This document shows, piece by piece, positions 9,595 through 20,957 of a stretch of 64,000 nucleotides of DNA. The first letter of the stretch is position 1, and each line of letters opens with the position of its first letter. The DNA lies in NCBI RefSeq assembly GCF_040954645.1, contig NC_092806.1, forward strand, positions 115,984,458 through 116,048,457, in the 5' to 3' direction. The notes beneath the pieces are model-generated. The model did no database searches. It worked only from the letters and a program-made list of their open reading frames with translations, and was not told the origin of the DNA. Position numbers and translations under genes: made by a program. The stretch comes from Diabrotica undecimpunctata (Eukaryota; Arthropoda; Insecta; Coleoptera; Chrysomelidae).

Positions 9595-10303
9595 ATGGCA
9601 GTGAATTACACTCTAAGGTGCCAAAGTTGTTAGGCCGCTAAAATTAAGATGAATGGGCATTCGCAGTGCAAAATTATCTTGTTCCAGAAGGATTGTCCAC
9701 GTGTTTAGACGGAACTGAAACCGAAATAAACAAACAATAAAAATCTAAAGCCAAGTTAGTTCTTTTGCTTGATCCATCGTTGTGTATATATATAAAACAA
9801 GCAAAAACCGCGAAAGGAATTTGGGAAGCTTCAAAAAAGTTGTTTAATGACGCATGTTACCTGAGCAAAATCAGTTTACTCAGAAGTTTAATTTCAACGC
9901 GATTGGAAGATTGCAGTTCGATGAGAAGTTATGTGAACCAAATAGTTGAAAAAAGGCAAAAATTGAGTGAAAATGGTTTTAAAATTGACGATGAGTGGAT
10001 AGGTTCACTACTTTTGGCGGGATTACCTGATCGTTTTTCACCAATGAGAATGGCGTTGAACATTCGGGAATTGTGATTTCTACCGGTTCAATTGAAACAA
10101 AACTGTTGGACATGGCAAGGGATGTTGGTAACACTGGTAGTGCGTTTGCAAGTAGTAGTAGTAGTAGTAACAGAACCAATCACAACAGACGGGTTGAAAA
10201 TCACAGAAGAAATTATGACGGCGTAAATGACAAGAGAGACAAATATCTGTCGAAAATCAGATGTTATTATTGTAAACAAACCGGACATCCCAAAACATCC
10301 TAA
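9595..10303 (+). pseudogene. gag: Copia gag relic with zinc knuckle
   Basis: The likely original start is the ATG at 9595. The first 160 bp are damaged, but F-A-V-Q-N-Y-L-type and C-L-D-G-T-E-T-E segments are readable. A clean 103-codon frame from 9765 shows the Copia gag signature: K-G-I-W-E-A-S-K-K-L-F, L-L-R-S-L-I-S-T-R-L, the M-R-S-Y-V-N-Q-I-V segment and L-L-L-A-G-L-P-D-R-F. It stops at 10074; an overlapping frame carries on through a serine run (an AGT repeat near 10155-10170) to a zinc knuckle C-Y-Y-C-K-Q-T-G-H-P near 10260, whose last Cys is lost just before a stop. Gag would coat the RNA in the particle. Confidence 0.8.
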
Positions 10304-10343
10304 AAACATGTTTTTAGTGCATCGTTTCTCAATGGAGACTTAA

Positions 10344-10760
10344 AAAAACCGAGTGGTATGTGGACTCGGGAGCTAGTGTTCATTTAACGCCAAATGATGA
10401 CTGGATTATTAATAAAAGAGTAAGTGATAGAGGTTACATTATAGTTGCTAACAAGAATATAGCCAAAGTAAAGTGTTCAGGTGATTTGGATTTAACAACT
10501 GTTGTTGGTGAGAATCACTTTAATATTGTAATTCAATATTAAACAACTAACCTTTTATCTGTCAAAGAGCAAACTCTATTAGCAAACTAATAGAGAATGG
10601 CAATTTAGTTAAATTTGAAAACCATTGTTGCAAAATATTTAACAAAAATTCTGAACTAATCGCAAAGGATGACTTGATAAATGGTATGTATAAATTGAAT
10701 ATCAAGGTTAGTAAAGATTTTGAAAATTATTTATTTGTCAATGACGAAATAGGACATAGA
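10344..10760 (+). pseudogene. pol: Copia protease and pre-integrase relic
   Basis: The frame W-Y-V-D-S-G-A-S-V-H-L-T contains the D-S-G-A active-site motif of a Copia aspartic protease near 10360. It runs to a stop at 10542. The following bases, in another frame, read L-I-E-N-G-N-L-V-K-F-E and G-M-Y-K-L-N-I, the gag-pre-integrase layout, with G-H-R-R-I-G-H at about 10750 where the H-H-C-C zinc-binding segment would start. The rest of that domain is missing. Confidence 0.75.
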
Positions 10761-10925
10761 AGGATTGGTCATATAATATGAGATATAATATAATATGGAA
10801 TAGTAGATAGACTGAATGTGACTGGGGAAATTGACATCAACAAAACTGTATAATTTATTGTAATAGCAAACAAACACGATTACTGTCTCCACAGCAAGGT
10901 CACCGAGCCAACAATTTATTGGAGA

Positions 10926-11250
10926 TTGATGTATGTTTACCTATGGAGAACAGATCATTTTAATTATTTTAAGAATTTTAAAAGTATGGCTGAAAACCAG
11001 AAGGGTCTTCTTATAAAAACTCTGCGAAGTGACAATGGTGAAGAATTTTGTTCAAAAGAATTTAAAATATATTTAAGTGTAAATGGTATTATACATCAAA
11101 AAACCAATCCCTACACCCCTGAACAAAATGAAGTATCCGAAGTACACTTTTTTGCATCTTTTTGGATCCCCAAAAAGGAAATTCTCTGCAAAATTCGGAA
11201 ACAAAAGAATTAATATTCAAAATATTACCAAAGAGATAACAGTAATCCGC
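10926..11250 (+). pseudogene. pol: Copia integrase fragment
   Basis: A 95-codon frame reads F-K-N-F-K-S-M-A-E-N-Q, then L-R-S-D-N-G-E-E-F (second catalytic Asp) and Y-T-P-E-Q-N-E-V-S-E, the place of the catalytic Glu region. The frame is lost at about 11140, where an overlapping frame takes over with H-L-F-G-S-P-K-R-K-F-S-A-K-F, the downstream Copia segment. The first catalytic Asp and the reverse transcriptase are absent. Confidence 0.75.
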
Positions 11251-11411
11251 TTTAAGCACAAATAATTGCTTTTTTATAAAAACAACCGACAAGTTTCCCC
11301 TCATACTATACGGACCCCGCACGCAAGTAACATTAGCGTACCGATTATTAAGGGATATATTTCATGTGTGTAAGGCAAATACAATTTTATATTTAAAACG
11401 AATAAACTTAC

Positions 11412-11607
11412 CTTCGCTCCAGTTTTTTGCCATAAGTGTATATTGTCATAATGTTCGTTTAATCCCGTAAATACTACTGGAGGCTCCCTTAAGTCTAGTG
11501 CCGTTATTAATCTTTCTAGAGCATCCGAACAACCGTGTCCGGTAAATATCACCGCATCCTCTTCAGAAGCGTTTACGGCACTCCTGATTATATCTCGTGC
11601 TTCTTGT
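11412..11607 (-). CDS. PLP-dependent class V aminotransferase / cysteine-desulfurase-like protein, internal exon
   Basis: A 196-bp exon on the minus strand. It has a pyrimidine-rich acceptor ending TTCCAG just above 11607 and a consensus donor GTAAGTTT just below 11412. Joined to the exon at 15860-15995 it completes the split Arg codon (AG+A) and reads on in frame for 65 codons. It shows E-A-R-D-I-I-R-S-A-V-N-A, then D-A-V-I-F-T-G-H-G-C-S-D-A-L-E-R-L-I (the cofactor-phosphate loop region with T-G-x-G-C-[ST]) and L-N-E-H-Y-D-N-I-H-L-W, the position of the conserved E-H-x-[SD]-N segment of the NifS/CsdA fold. These enzymes use pyridoxal phosphate on amino acid substrates; the exact substrate is not known here. 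The PLP-binding Lys lies in later exons not found in this window. No stop or frameshift is seen, so this looks like a live host gene. Confidence 0.85.
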
Positions 11608-12851
11608 CTGGAACAATAAAAAATGAAAGAGATTAGCAACGATTATAGTTAAGAAAAATATCGTTCATGAGAAAGTAATGTAGAAAGTCATGTAAAAAAT
11701 TATAAAATTATAAAAGATAATATACTACATAATATTACAATAAAAAGAAATATTGTTGCCTTTGACAAATATTTTAACGCTGTGCAATTTATTTGTTGTC
11801 CTTTAATTGTCATTTTTAATTAAAACGAGCTGAGACGAGCTTTTTTCTGAGGAGTTTTTTACAAATTACAGATACACTACTAAGTAGCCCAGTCTGGTTA
11901 TACAAAAATCATCGATTTCACGGCAAAATGTTTCGCAGATATCTGAAGCTTTTAAGACATAGGTGGGGGTTACTAGATGACGAATAGATAAAAAGATACT
12001 CCTATTTTTACCTTGGGTTTTTTTTAAACAATAATTTATGGTCAGAATTTGATTTTTTATCTATAAGTTTTTTCCTTATAATTTAAATAAACAATATTTA
12101 TACCATTTTTTTATATCAAGAATATCTTTATTTTCCCGTTTTTTCAATTAAAATTGACAAATAATTTACGGAGATATTTGCAAAAAAGCAGTTTTTTGCA
12201 CTAATTTATAAATTTAATTAATTTTTTTATTAACAAAACAAAATGTTACTAATACATTTCAACATTGAGGAATTACCGTCCTTTAAATTTGAGCGAAATT
12301 TCCCCCCGATCGGTCAAATAGTTTAAAAGTTATTCAATTTGTTTATCCCTGGGACTAATTATTTAAACCATTGAACTTGCCCTATGAATGATGCTAGACA
12401 CATTTAACAAATTTCATAGGATTCTTTAAGACTTATACTATCTCAGAAGTTAAATGAATATTGAGTTTTCATCGAAATTATTTACAAAATAAACGTTTGA
12501 AAAAGGGGTATGTTTTTTACTTATAAACAATTGTAATAACTTCTATATTTTTCAACCTACAGACTTGTACATACAACCATTAGATAGCTGGTAAAAAAAC
12601 TCACATTTAACAAAAAAAAAATAAACCTTCTATGAACAATAGGAACGAAGTTAGCGACAATTTTTTTGTTAATTATATCTCCATTGTTTATAAACATTAA
12701 GAAGTAAAATTTGCACAAATTTTGAATGAAAATCTAAACTTTATATTGAATTTTATAGCTATAAAATTCATCCAATTTTTCGAAACTTAAAACCTTTCGA
12801 AACAAAGTTACTTTCGAAAGATCGACATAGGAAAGTGGAGGGGAAACTGTT

Positions 12852-13955
12852 TTAGCTCCTCGCTGCAAAATTTAATATTATGGTTACGGATTTATCATTC
12901 AAAAGCTTCAACAGTTCTGTAGGAATTTCATCAGGTCCATTTGCTTTTCCATTTTTAGCGTTTCTTATTGCGTATTCTACCTCTTCTTTCAGTATGTCTG
13001 GCCCAGTTGCATTGATTATCTGAGTTAAGTTGTTTCTATCGTCTTCAAATAATTCATTCAGGTATTCTGTCCATCTTTTTATTTTATTCTCTAGATCTAT
13101 AATAAGATTTCCATCTTTGTCTTTAAGTTTACCTATTTGGCATTTCTTTATGCTTCCTGTTATCTTTTTTACTTTTTTGTGCATATTGAACGCATTGTAC
13201 TTTTTTTCATAGGTTTCCATTTCTTCACATTAATCCACTCCTCTTTGGATTCTTTTATTCTCTTTTTATGCGTTTATTTATTTCTTTGTATTTGTCTGGG
13301 TAATTCTTTATCTTTCTTCTTTGTTCCATCAAGTCTAGTATATCTTGTGTCATCCACCCCTTATTCTTTGTTGTTGTTTTTGTAAGATGTTTCTTTCCTG
13401 CTGTTTGTATAGCTGTATTTATGTACTTTTTTTTTGGTAATACGTTTATACAAACGTTGTTTGTATCGTTAATTTGTTGCTGGACTGAACGGAGGTTGTC
13501 ATTTATTTCTTCTCCTGTTTCTTGTCGTATATTTTTGTTTCTAAGTTTATTTAAATCTAGTGCCTTTGTGTGGTCTTCTAATCTTTTTTGGTCTCGCCTC
13601 TATCACAGTAACTACCGGGTTATGATCTGAGCCTATATCAGCTCCTGGGTACGTCTTAGTACATTTAACAGCATTATGATACCTGCTATCATAATGTAGT
13701 CTATTTGATTTCTCACTATTTTTTCTTTGGTATGTTGTGGAAATGTCCATGTATATAACCGTCGAGGAGGTAATTTGAAAAAGGTATTTGTTATTACGAA
13801 GTCTTCACTTTGGCAAAATTGAATCGATCGATCTCCTCTGTCATTTCTGTTTCCAAGCCCATATTTTCCTACTTGTTCTCCTACCTTACCTTGACCCACC
13901 TTGGCATTAAGATCGCCCATTAATATGTTAATGTATGGAAAGACTGACTTAATAA
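12852..13955 (-). pseudogene. RTE-like LINE fragment: endonuclease to start of reverse transcriptase
   Basis: The minus strand starts at about 13955 with M-G-D-L-N-A-K-V-G, continues N-R-N-D-R-G, V-I-T-N-T-F-F, R-R-L-Y-T-W-T and N-Q-I-D-Y-I (endonuclease), then S-D-H-N-P-V. A frame change near 13560 leads through a lysine-rich linker to W-T-E-Y-L-N-E-L-F-E and N-G-K-A-N-G-P-D-E-I-P-T-E-L-L-K, the first block of the reverse transcriptase. It stops abruptly at 12860, exactly at the inner edge of the foldback arm. Both the endonuclease start and all later reverse-transcriptase blocks are missing, so this is a piece truncated at both ends rather than a simple 5'-truncated insertion. Confidence 0.8.
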
Positions 13956-14621
13956 GTGAAGACAAACAACCTGCAACAAAAAGGTTCAGACCTGACAGTA
14001 AAGTCGAATAAATGAACCAAATTTTAACTTTTAAACCAATGTATGTAAAGAAAATAAAAAAAGTAAAGTTCAATAAACATTGCAAAATTTAATAAGGCAA
14101 GTGATGAAAAAATTGACTTATTTTATCAAAGCAGTAAGGCAGATTAGATTAATATTGTATATCATATTTGTAAGAAAAATAGAATAAACATCAATATTGT
14201 TAATTATAAAAATACAAACAATTATAATTAATATAAGGAATATAATAATATAATGTGTAAAAAATTACCTGAAATTTAATTTATAAAATATATAAGTATT
14301 ATTACATCATTGATATAAAATGAAAAAACATATGTTGATTTTCCGAGATTTATGGGGGGTGAAAATTATGTCATCATTATTAATACTGCGACAGACTATT
14401 CGAGCAAATTAAAAAAAAATAAGTATTTAGGGTGAATTTCAAATGGACTCAATTTTTCCGAGTTTTCCCATATTTTCCGGCCAGTGAAAACTATGTAGTT
14501 ATTCATATTTCGACGAGCTACCCCAGAATAAAAAAAGAGGCTTGCAGCTGCAAAGGAAGCCGAGATAATGTAAATTTTTCCTACGTGTTGCAATTTGAAA
14601 TTCCGATGCCGAAAAAAAAAC
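13956..14621. other. AT-rich interior of the foldback element
   Basis: No coding signal recognised. Short open frames on both strands at 14396-14647 overlap the right arm and have no known domain. Confidence 0.4.
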
Positions 14622-15859
14622 GGAGCTGAAACAGATATCCTCTCCACTTTCCTATGTCGATCTTTCGAAAGTACCGTCGTTTCGAAAAATTAGATAAATT
14701 TTATAGCTATAAGTTTCAATATAAAGTTTAGATTTTTATTCAAAATTTGTGCAAATTTTACTTCTTAATGTTTATAAACAATGGAGATATGATTTTTTTA
14801 AAAATAGTCACTAACTTCGTTCCTATTGGTCATAGAAGGTTTTTTATTTTTTAATGTGAGCTTTTTTACCAGCTATCCAATGGTTGTACGTACAAGTCTG
14901 TAGCTTGAAAAATATAGAAGTTATTACAATTGTTTATAAGTAAAAAACATACCCCTTTTTCAAACGTTTATTTTGTAAATAATTTCGATGAAAACTCAAT
15001 ATGTATTTAACTTCTGAGATAGTCTAAGTCTTAAAGAATCCTAGGAAATTTGCTAAATGTGTCTAGCATCATGCATAGGGCAAGCTCAATAGTTTAAATA
15101 ATTAGCCTCAGGAATAAACAAATTAAATAACTTATAAAATATTTGACTGATCGGGGGGAAATTTCGCACAAATCTAAAAGATGGTAATTCCTTGATGTTT
15201 AAATGTATTAATACCATTTTATTTTGTTAATAAAAAAATTAATAAAATTTATAAATTAATCCAAAAAAACTGCTTTTTTGCAAATATGTCTATAAATTAT
15301 TTATCAATTGTAATTAAAAAAACGGGAAAATAAAGATATTCTTGACATAAAAAATGACATAAATATTGTTTATTTAAAATATAAGGAAACATATTTATAG
15401 ACAAAAAATCAAATTGTGACCATAAATTATTGCTTAAAAAAAACGCATGGTAAAACTAGGAGTATCTTTTCATCTATTCATCATCTAGTATCCCCCACCT
15501 ATGTCTTAAAAGCTTCAGATATCGGCGAAACATTTTTCCACCTTTTTTTTTAACCAGACTGGGCTATAAGGATCAATCTACGAAATGCTGAATTTTATTA
15601 CAGGTTTTAGTTGTAAGAAGTTTTCAGTGATCAAGAATAATTTAGCATGATTTGTACGGGGGAATTTACGAACTATAAGCCATATACTGTCTCTAATAGA
15701 TTATTTCACATTATTCAATTGAGTGTTCAATGTATCTCTTTTTCGTTTTTACAGTTGTTATAATTATTTTATCCGTAAGTGAGAGAAATATGCTTGTTAC
15801 GTAAGTAGGCTTAGTTATGGAAGTTTCTTTACGATATGCTGACTTAAAATATAACTTAC

Positions 15860-15995
15860 CTAAATAACGTAGTCTGTAATGAAGATATGCTAGTTGTATA
15901 AGGCGTGTTTCCATATGTTGGAAGAACCTCCCTTAAAATATACTCCTCCATAAAATGGAGGGATCTGCCTGAAGCGGCATAATCACAGAAGACAA
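15860..15995 (-). CDS. PLP-dependent class V aminotransferase-like protein, upstream exon
   Basis: A 136-bp exon on the minus strand, bounded by an acceptor ending TTTGTTTCAG just above 15995 and the donor GTAAGTTA just below 15860. It starts with two bases of a split codon and reads V-F-C-D-Y-A-A-S-G-R-S-L, then Y-I-L-R-E-V-L-P-T-Y-G-N-T, and ends Q-T-T-L-F with the first two bases of Arg. The D-Y-[AT]-A-S-G-R-S-L and L-P-x-Y-G-N-T-H/P segments are the N-terminal signature of class V (cysteine-desulfurase-like) PLP enzymes. The reading phase matches the exon at 11412-11607 exactly. The coding start must lie further upstream (above 16000); it was not found before or beyond the hAT element at 16149-17944. 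The 4,252-bp intron is mostly a single inverted-repeat element. Confidence 0.85.
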
Positions 15996-16148
15996 CTGAA
16001 ACAAACAAAAAATGTGGTTAGTAATAAAAACTAACAAAACATAATTTAATTAGATAACTAGATTTAAAGTTGGTTTTTTATGCATGTCATATAAATGATG
16101 AATATTGTTTTTGGTTCGTTCTAGAGTATTTGTGCGTATAATGTAAAC

Positions 16149-17944
16149 CAGCGTTTCCCAAAGTTTTTTGGTCGAGGAGCACTATTCAAGACAGAAATTT
16201 TGTAGCGAGCACTTCCCGTATTGCATCTAAAACCTATATTATAGGTGTCACAGAGAGCGAGAGATATTAGTTTTGAGGGGGGGGGGGAGAGGCGAAAATT
16301 AACCATTACATTTTCTATTCACTTTATCCAATCGCAAACATAAAAAACTTAATTACATATAACGAAAAACAAAAATTAAATAAACACACACAGATCCTAT
16401 TTCTAAAATCTTAAAAAACGCAATGTCTTCATTTTAATGTGTGAAGAATGAGGCTGCCTTGATTTGCGCAGGTTAGTAATATCCGGTTGAATTTGGGATC
16501 ACTGCAATCGAATGTCAGGTTGCGCATTCAGTCGAGATCTATATTTTGTTTTAGTGACCACAATGGAGAATGCTGCTTCACATAAGTATGTTGTTGCAAA
16601 AGGGAGAAGAATAATTTTTGCTTTATCTGACAAAATTTTAAATTTGTCTTTGGAGTTGACACCAAAAATCTACTAGCGATTTACTTTCAAAATGTTTTTT
16701 ATCGCAGAAACCCATGTCAAATCTATCATGCATTCATACTGCTGAGATGTTAAGGAAGCTGTTTTTTTTTAACATTGCAAAGTATGGATCTGCAACCTAG
16801 AAGTTTTCTTTAATTTTGTCGTGGAATTCCTCAGGAAAATAATTATGGAAGTTTTCAACTAAATTTAGTAGATGAGTGTGGAACTCATTGAAGACAGCTT
16901 CAGGTATGTCCAAGTCTTCAGTTCTTCTCTAAATTCTGTGATTAGTGGAAAGCTATCCAGATTTTTATTTTTCACCGATTCTGCCCAAAAAATTCATTTC
17001 CTACTATATGCTTGTATTTTATCATTGGCGTTAAAGACAGTTATTGTCTTTCCCTAAAGTGAGGGACTAACTTCATTGACCTTGTTAAAAATATCTCTTA
17101 AATATGCAAATTTAAATAATCAATGCTCGTTACACAATGGATCACTCAAGGCAAAATTGCTGTCAATTAGGAAGGTTCTAACTTCAGCTCTCATTTCAAA
17201 GAGCCTAGCTAAACATTTGCCGCGAGTTAGCCACCTTACTTCCATATGAAGAAGTAAAGACGAATATATACCCCATGTCATGTCATCGCACATCCCTCTA
17301 AACAGCCTTGTATTCAGTAGTCGTGATTTGATAAAATTAATTATCTTCACGGTTTCGTCCAAGACTACTTTTAAGAAAGGCGGCTTTTTTTCACAGCAAG
17401 GCTATGGTGGTGGAAGAACAGTGGCCATTGCTGCATTCCTTGGCTTTTTCCTTTATTGTTGAAATGACGCCCCACGTTCTTCCAGTCATCGCCTTCGCGC
17501 CGTCTGTGCACACATCGACGCAGTTATCCCAGGGAATGCTATTTTATGTTAAAGAGCTTTCTATTGACTTGAAAATTGCGGTACCAGTTGTGTTAGTTGT
17601 CAATGGTTTGCAAAAAAAGTAGATCCTCTTGAAAAGACTCTAAGTGCTGGTACCGCACAAATGCTATTAAAATTGTCAACCCAGCTACATCTGCTGACTC
17701 ATCTAATATCCAATAAAAATAAGTTTTTGGTCACCTATTTCTGATTTTTGATACTACTGAACACTTTAATTATCATCATTTTGTAATTTCAATCTGACAT
17801 GATATCTCACTGTTGCTTTCAGCCATCGATATCGCGGAGCTTTTTTTCTAATGGTTAACCGTTTATTATAGCCATATAGCGGAGCACCTGTAGATGCTGC
17901 GCGGAGCACTCGGTGTTCCGCGGGGCAGAGTTTACAAAGCTCTG
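16149..17944 (-). mobile_element. hAT transposon with perfect 8-bp target-site duplication
   Basis: ATGTAAAC occurs at 16141-16148 and 17945-17952. The ends are short imperfect inverted repeats of the hAT type: CAGCGTTTCCCAAAG on the left and, on the complement of the right end, CAGAGCTTTGTAAA. The inside carries a decayed transposase on the minus strand. The element sits upstream of the known aminotransferase exons, in the same gene orientation, possibly in another intron. Confidence 0.88.
16440..17720 (-). pseudogene. hAT transposase relic (ZBED/SCAND3-like)
   Basis: Readable in several minus-strand frames in the correct order. First T-D-G-A-K-A-M-T-G-R-like sequence near 17500 and L-H-H-H-S-L-A-V-K-K near 17410. 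Then an 80-codon frame (17120-17362) with M-D-E-T-V-K-I-I-N-F-I-K-S-R and L-L-L-H-M-E-V-R-W-L-T-R-G-K, the hAT-Charlie signature around the catalytic region. Then D-K-I-Q-A-Y-S-R-K-M-N-F-W and N-Y-F-P-E-E-F-H-D-K-I-K near 16990-16810. Stops and frameshifts are spread throughout. The N-terminal BED zinc finger and the C-terminal dimerisation region were not seen. Transposases of this type cut and paste the element at 8-bp target sites, matching the flanks. Confidence 0.85.
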
Positions 17945-17952
17945 ATGTAAAC

Positions 17953-18901
17953 TATACAGACCTGAGTAAAATTTAACAAAATCAATTTTGGGCCTTAATT
18001 CGATATCTCTGCATTTCAATTTCCTCAATACGATCATTACGTATCTCGTCGATAAAATTCTTATCTTTTGTTTACCACAATAGCCCGCTGATTATTTATC
18101 TAAGTTATTAGGTCAATTACGTAGTTTGTGAATAATACTAATATCCGCTTATAAAAATAGGAAGTTATTTATCAATATTATTTAATTAGACTAATCATTT
18201 GCAGGAAAAAAAATGTCCACATCTAAGTACCTGTTTATTAAAAATTATCACATTTTACATTTTTTTTTATTTAGGCTGTATTCTGTAAAAAAAAGTAAAA
18301 GATACAACAACAAATAACTAACTTACATGGACAATTTTAGAATACAATGTAAGTTGCATGGTCTCTAAAACAGTACAGGTCCATGAAGACAATAAAACCA
18401 ATAACTCGAAAGGTGAGCTGTAGGTAGACACCGAAACCACAGAATAATAAACAATCAGAATAAATACTCTTGAAAAAATAAATACGTGCATCTCAGTCGC
18501 GCAGTCCTAATCAGCCATGTTTTAGTCGGAATCAGCCATGTTTTAGTCGGAACCAGTGTTCAGTAACATTTTATCTTGTGTGCATAGAAAAGTTAAAAAG
18601 GTTTAATTTGTTTACGGCAACTATAGACATGATATGCACTATTTTATTCGTACTTTTAGTTAAAGAATAGATTTAATCATTTCAAATGTACTAAATTATT
18701 AATCTCTAGAAATTTAAATTACAGTTCTGTCGTAGCTTGTCACAAATTTCTCAATTCGAGTATATGTTTCCGTTTAAAATATGGCGATTGCGTACTGACA
18801 AACTTCAAAGGCGGCATCTGAGAGTGGGCATTCTGATTGTTATTTATTCTGTGCCGAAACTTTGTTAAGAATATCACCTGAGCAACATTCGGAAAAATTA
18901 G
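17953..18901. other. No gene recognised; short direct repeat at 18510-18552
   Basis: A 21-bp unit reading AATCAGCCATGTTTTAGTCGG is repeated twice in tandem near 18510-18552. No exon of the aminotransferase gene was found here, although its N-terminal exons should lie in this direction. Confidence 0.45.
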
Positions 18902-19169
18902 ATATTGTATTTATATAGGATTAAACCATAATTTATTGTAATACAAATTACATTTTATATTTGATGTTGATGTTTGGATTTTCACTTCTGAAATCATTTT
19001 CAAAAATTATAAATTAAGATAATATTTTAACCTGTAGATGTTAATCAATTGGTACTTATAGCAGCCAATTTGACAGCTGACTTACTTGTTTCGAGAGATC
19101 TTAACACAGAACCTAGTGCTCTCAAAAGGTCTAAATTTTGCTGTAATACACAAAAAGGGAGAATATAGA

Positions 19170-20530
19170 ATCGTGGACAAACGGGAATGGAAAAAAGCAG
19201 AAAATAGATCTAACAGAAGATGAAGCCATAATAATATTAATACCAGCTAACAAGGGTAACGCAACTGTTATTACGGACAAAATTCAATATCAGGAGAAAA
19301 TCCCATCACAAATTTATAAAAGGACCCAAGCAAACCATTGGGAAATAAAAAATACAAAACACTACATAAATTTAAGAAATATCTGACAGATACCAAAGTA
19401 GACTAACACCCCACTACATCAGGATACTATACCTATACGGAGCTCCAAAAATACTTAAAAAAAACGTAACCTTTAAATTAACTTGTAGCAGCATGAGTTC
19501 TTCCTGCAGCAACCTGTCAAATATGTAGATGTAAAACAGCCATTAGCATATAATAGAACAATATTTATAAAGAATTTATAGCATTTTCTGCAAAAAGCTA
19601 GCAGAAATATATTTTAATCCTAACAATACGCTAGTCAATTTTGATATTACCATCCTTTTCATCAATGTGGCTTTGAAAAAACTTTATCTCCGTTATTAGG
19701 AGATATTTTCATGGAAGAATTTGTGTCAAAACATGTGTACACGATCGAAACTCCACGATATGGTGGAGATATATAGATAATGTGTTCTCCATTTAGCCTT
19801 ATGGACCAGAAGTACTGAATAATTTTTTGTTGGACATCAAACGTAAAGAAGAATCAATCAAATACATCTCGAAAAAAGAAAACAACTCGCTACTTTTTCT
19901 GGATGAATTTATCGCAAAGGAAGATACAGAATATGTAACCAAAATCTACAGAAAATCCAATTGGATATTTCAATTATCACCCAGTCAAACCACAACATAA
20001 ATATCAAAAACGGAAATATCAAACCATTAAATGATGAAGCTTAAAGACCAAAAAAACCTGTTAACAAAAGTTTTAACAAAAAATGATTATCCACTATTAT
20101 TTATAAACAAGGAGTTTTACAAGATCAACATAACACCAAAACAATTTAAAATGCTCACAAGGAGGGACTTGAAGATGGCAATATCATATGTAACGGGATT
20201 ATCAGAAAAATTAAAAAGGATAGCACAACATACGAAACAACCAACACACTGAGATCTATTCTGTCAATAACCAAACCAAACAACACACAGAGGAGACCAT
20301 TTATGAATACCTTGTGAATGCAACAATTTTTGTGTGGAAGAAACCTTAAGACGCCAGTAAGTTTTAGGCTAAACAAGCATAAACCATATAAAGAAACAGA
20401 GACTTTGACAGATCCCGAATATGTAAACATTCCTATCTGTAGCACAGAAAGAAACAAACTGCAAAAAGAGAAAAATCAAAAAAGCAGCCCTCATCTTACA
20501 ACAACAGACTCTGGTTACCAAGACTGAAAG
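19170..20530 (+). pseudogene. Penelope-like reverse transcriptase / GIY-YIG endonuclease relic
   Basis: Degenerate, but in family order across three frames: L-T-E-D-E-A followed by I-P-A-N-K-G-N-A-T-V-I near 19215-19270 (the D/N-K-G-N-A-T-V block); a L-Y-G-A-P-K-type site near 19430; F-D-I-T-like sequence near 19640; F-M-E-E-F-V-S-K near 19710; a W-W-R-Y-I-D-N-V-F-type catalytic block near 19755-19785 where the second Asp of the usual Y-V-D-D is Asn; F-L-D-E-F near 19895; and Y-H-P-V-K-P near 19978. Near 20300-20440 a stretch ending in R-L-N-K-H-K-P fits the GIY-YIG endonuclease end. Stops are frequent. Penelope elements prime reverse transcription at chromosomal ends or nicks made by this nuclease. 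Confidence 0.75.
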
Positions 20531-20892
20531 AGGTTTTTATTAAAAATATATCAACATTAACGGGTTAATCCAAGGGCTGATACGTAATATCATATATATA
20601 TACTTACTATATAAGCATAGAAAAATCAGGATTTGTTAACAATCCGAGGGTACAACATCACAATCACAATTTCAATTCAAAAAACATGGCTATTTGTCTA
20701 CAAAATCGAGGCAAAGTAAGTCAACTATCAAATTGGCTGCCACAAGAACAATTGATAAACATCTACAGGGTAAAATAATTTCTCAATGTATAATGTTTGA
20801 CAACATTTCGGGATTGAAAATCGAAACATCAAAAGCAGATATACAATGTAATTTTTATTACAATCAATAGGGATATTCACTAATTTTTAAAT

Positions 20893-20895
<3 letters not shown>

Positions 20896-20956
<61 letters not shown>
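20896..20956. repeat. TA microsatellite
   Basis: About 60 bp of uninterrupted TA dinucleotides inside the left inverted repeat of the TA-flanked transposon. The right arm has only a few TA units at the matching place, so the expansion occurred after insertion. Confidence 0.9.

Positions 20957-20957
<1 letters not shown>

Larger units (their letters stand above)
9520..11290 (+). mobile_element. Broken Ty1/Copia retrotransposon (internal region)
   Basis: Primer-binding site, then gag, zinc knuckle, protease, pre-integrase and part of integrase in the normal Copia order. The piece after the integrase and the 3' long terminal repeat are missing; the sequence meets the aminotransferase exon region at about 11300. 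Frameshifts, stops and a short anomalous segment (about 10780-10920) show it is inactive. Confidence 0.8.
11885..15566. mobile_element. Large foldback element with about 950-bp inverted arms, inside the aminotransferase intron
   Basis: Left arm 11885-12859 and right arm 14622-15566 are inverted copies along their whole length. Both ends begin TAGCCCAGTCTGGTTA. TAAG flanks the element on both sides (11881-11884 and 15567-15570), a 4-bp target duplication. Between the arms lies 1.76 kb with a LINE fragment (12860-13955) and an AT-rich stretch. No transposase was recognised, so the superfamily is open; 4-bp duplications with long inverted repeats do not by themselves decide it. It fills most of the 4.25-kb intron. 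Confidence 0.8.

Noticed and set aside
11885..15566. Maverick/Polinton element
   Set aside because: Long inverted arms fit, but the target duplication is 4 bp rather than 6 and none of the expected polymerase, integrase or capsid genes is present.
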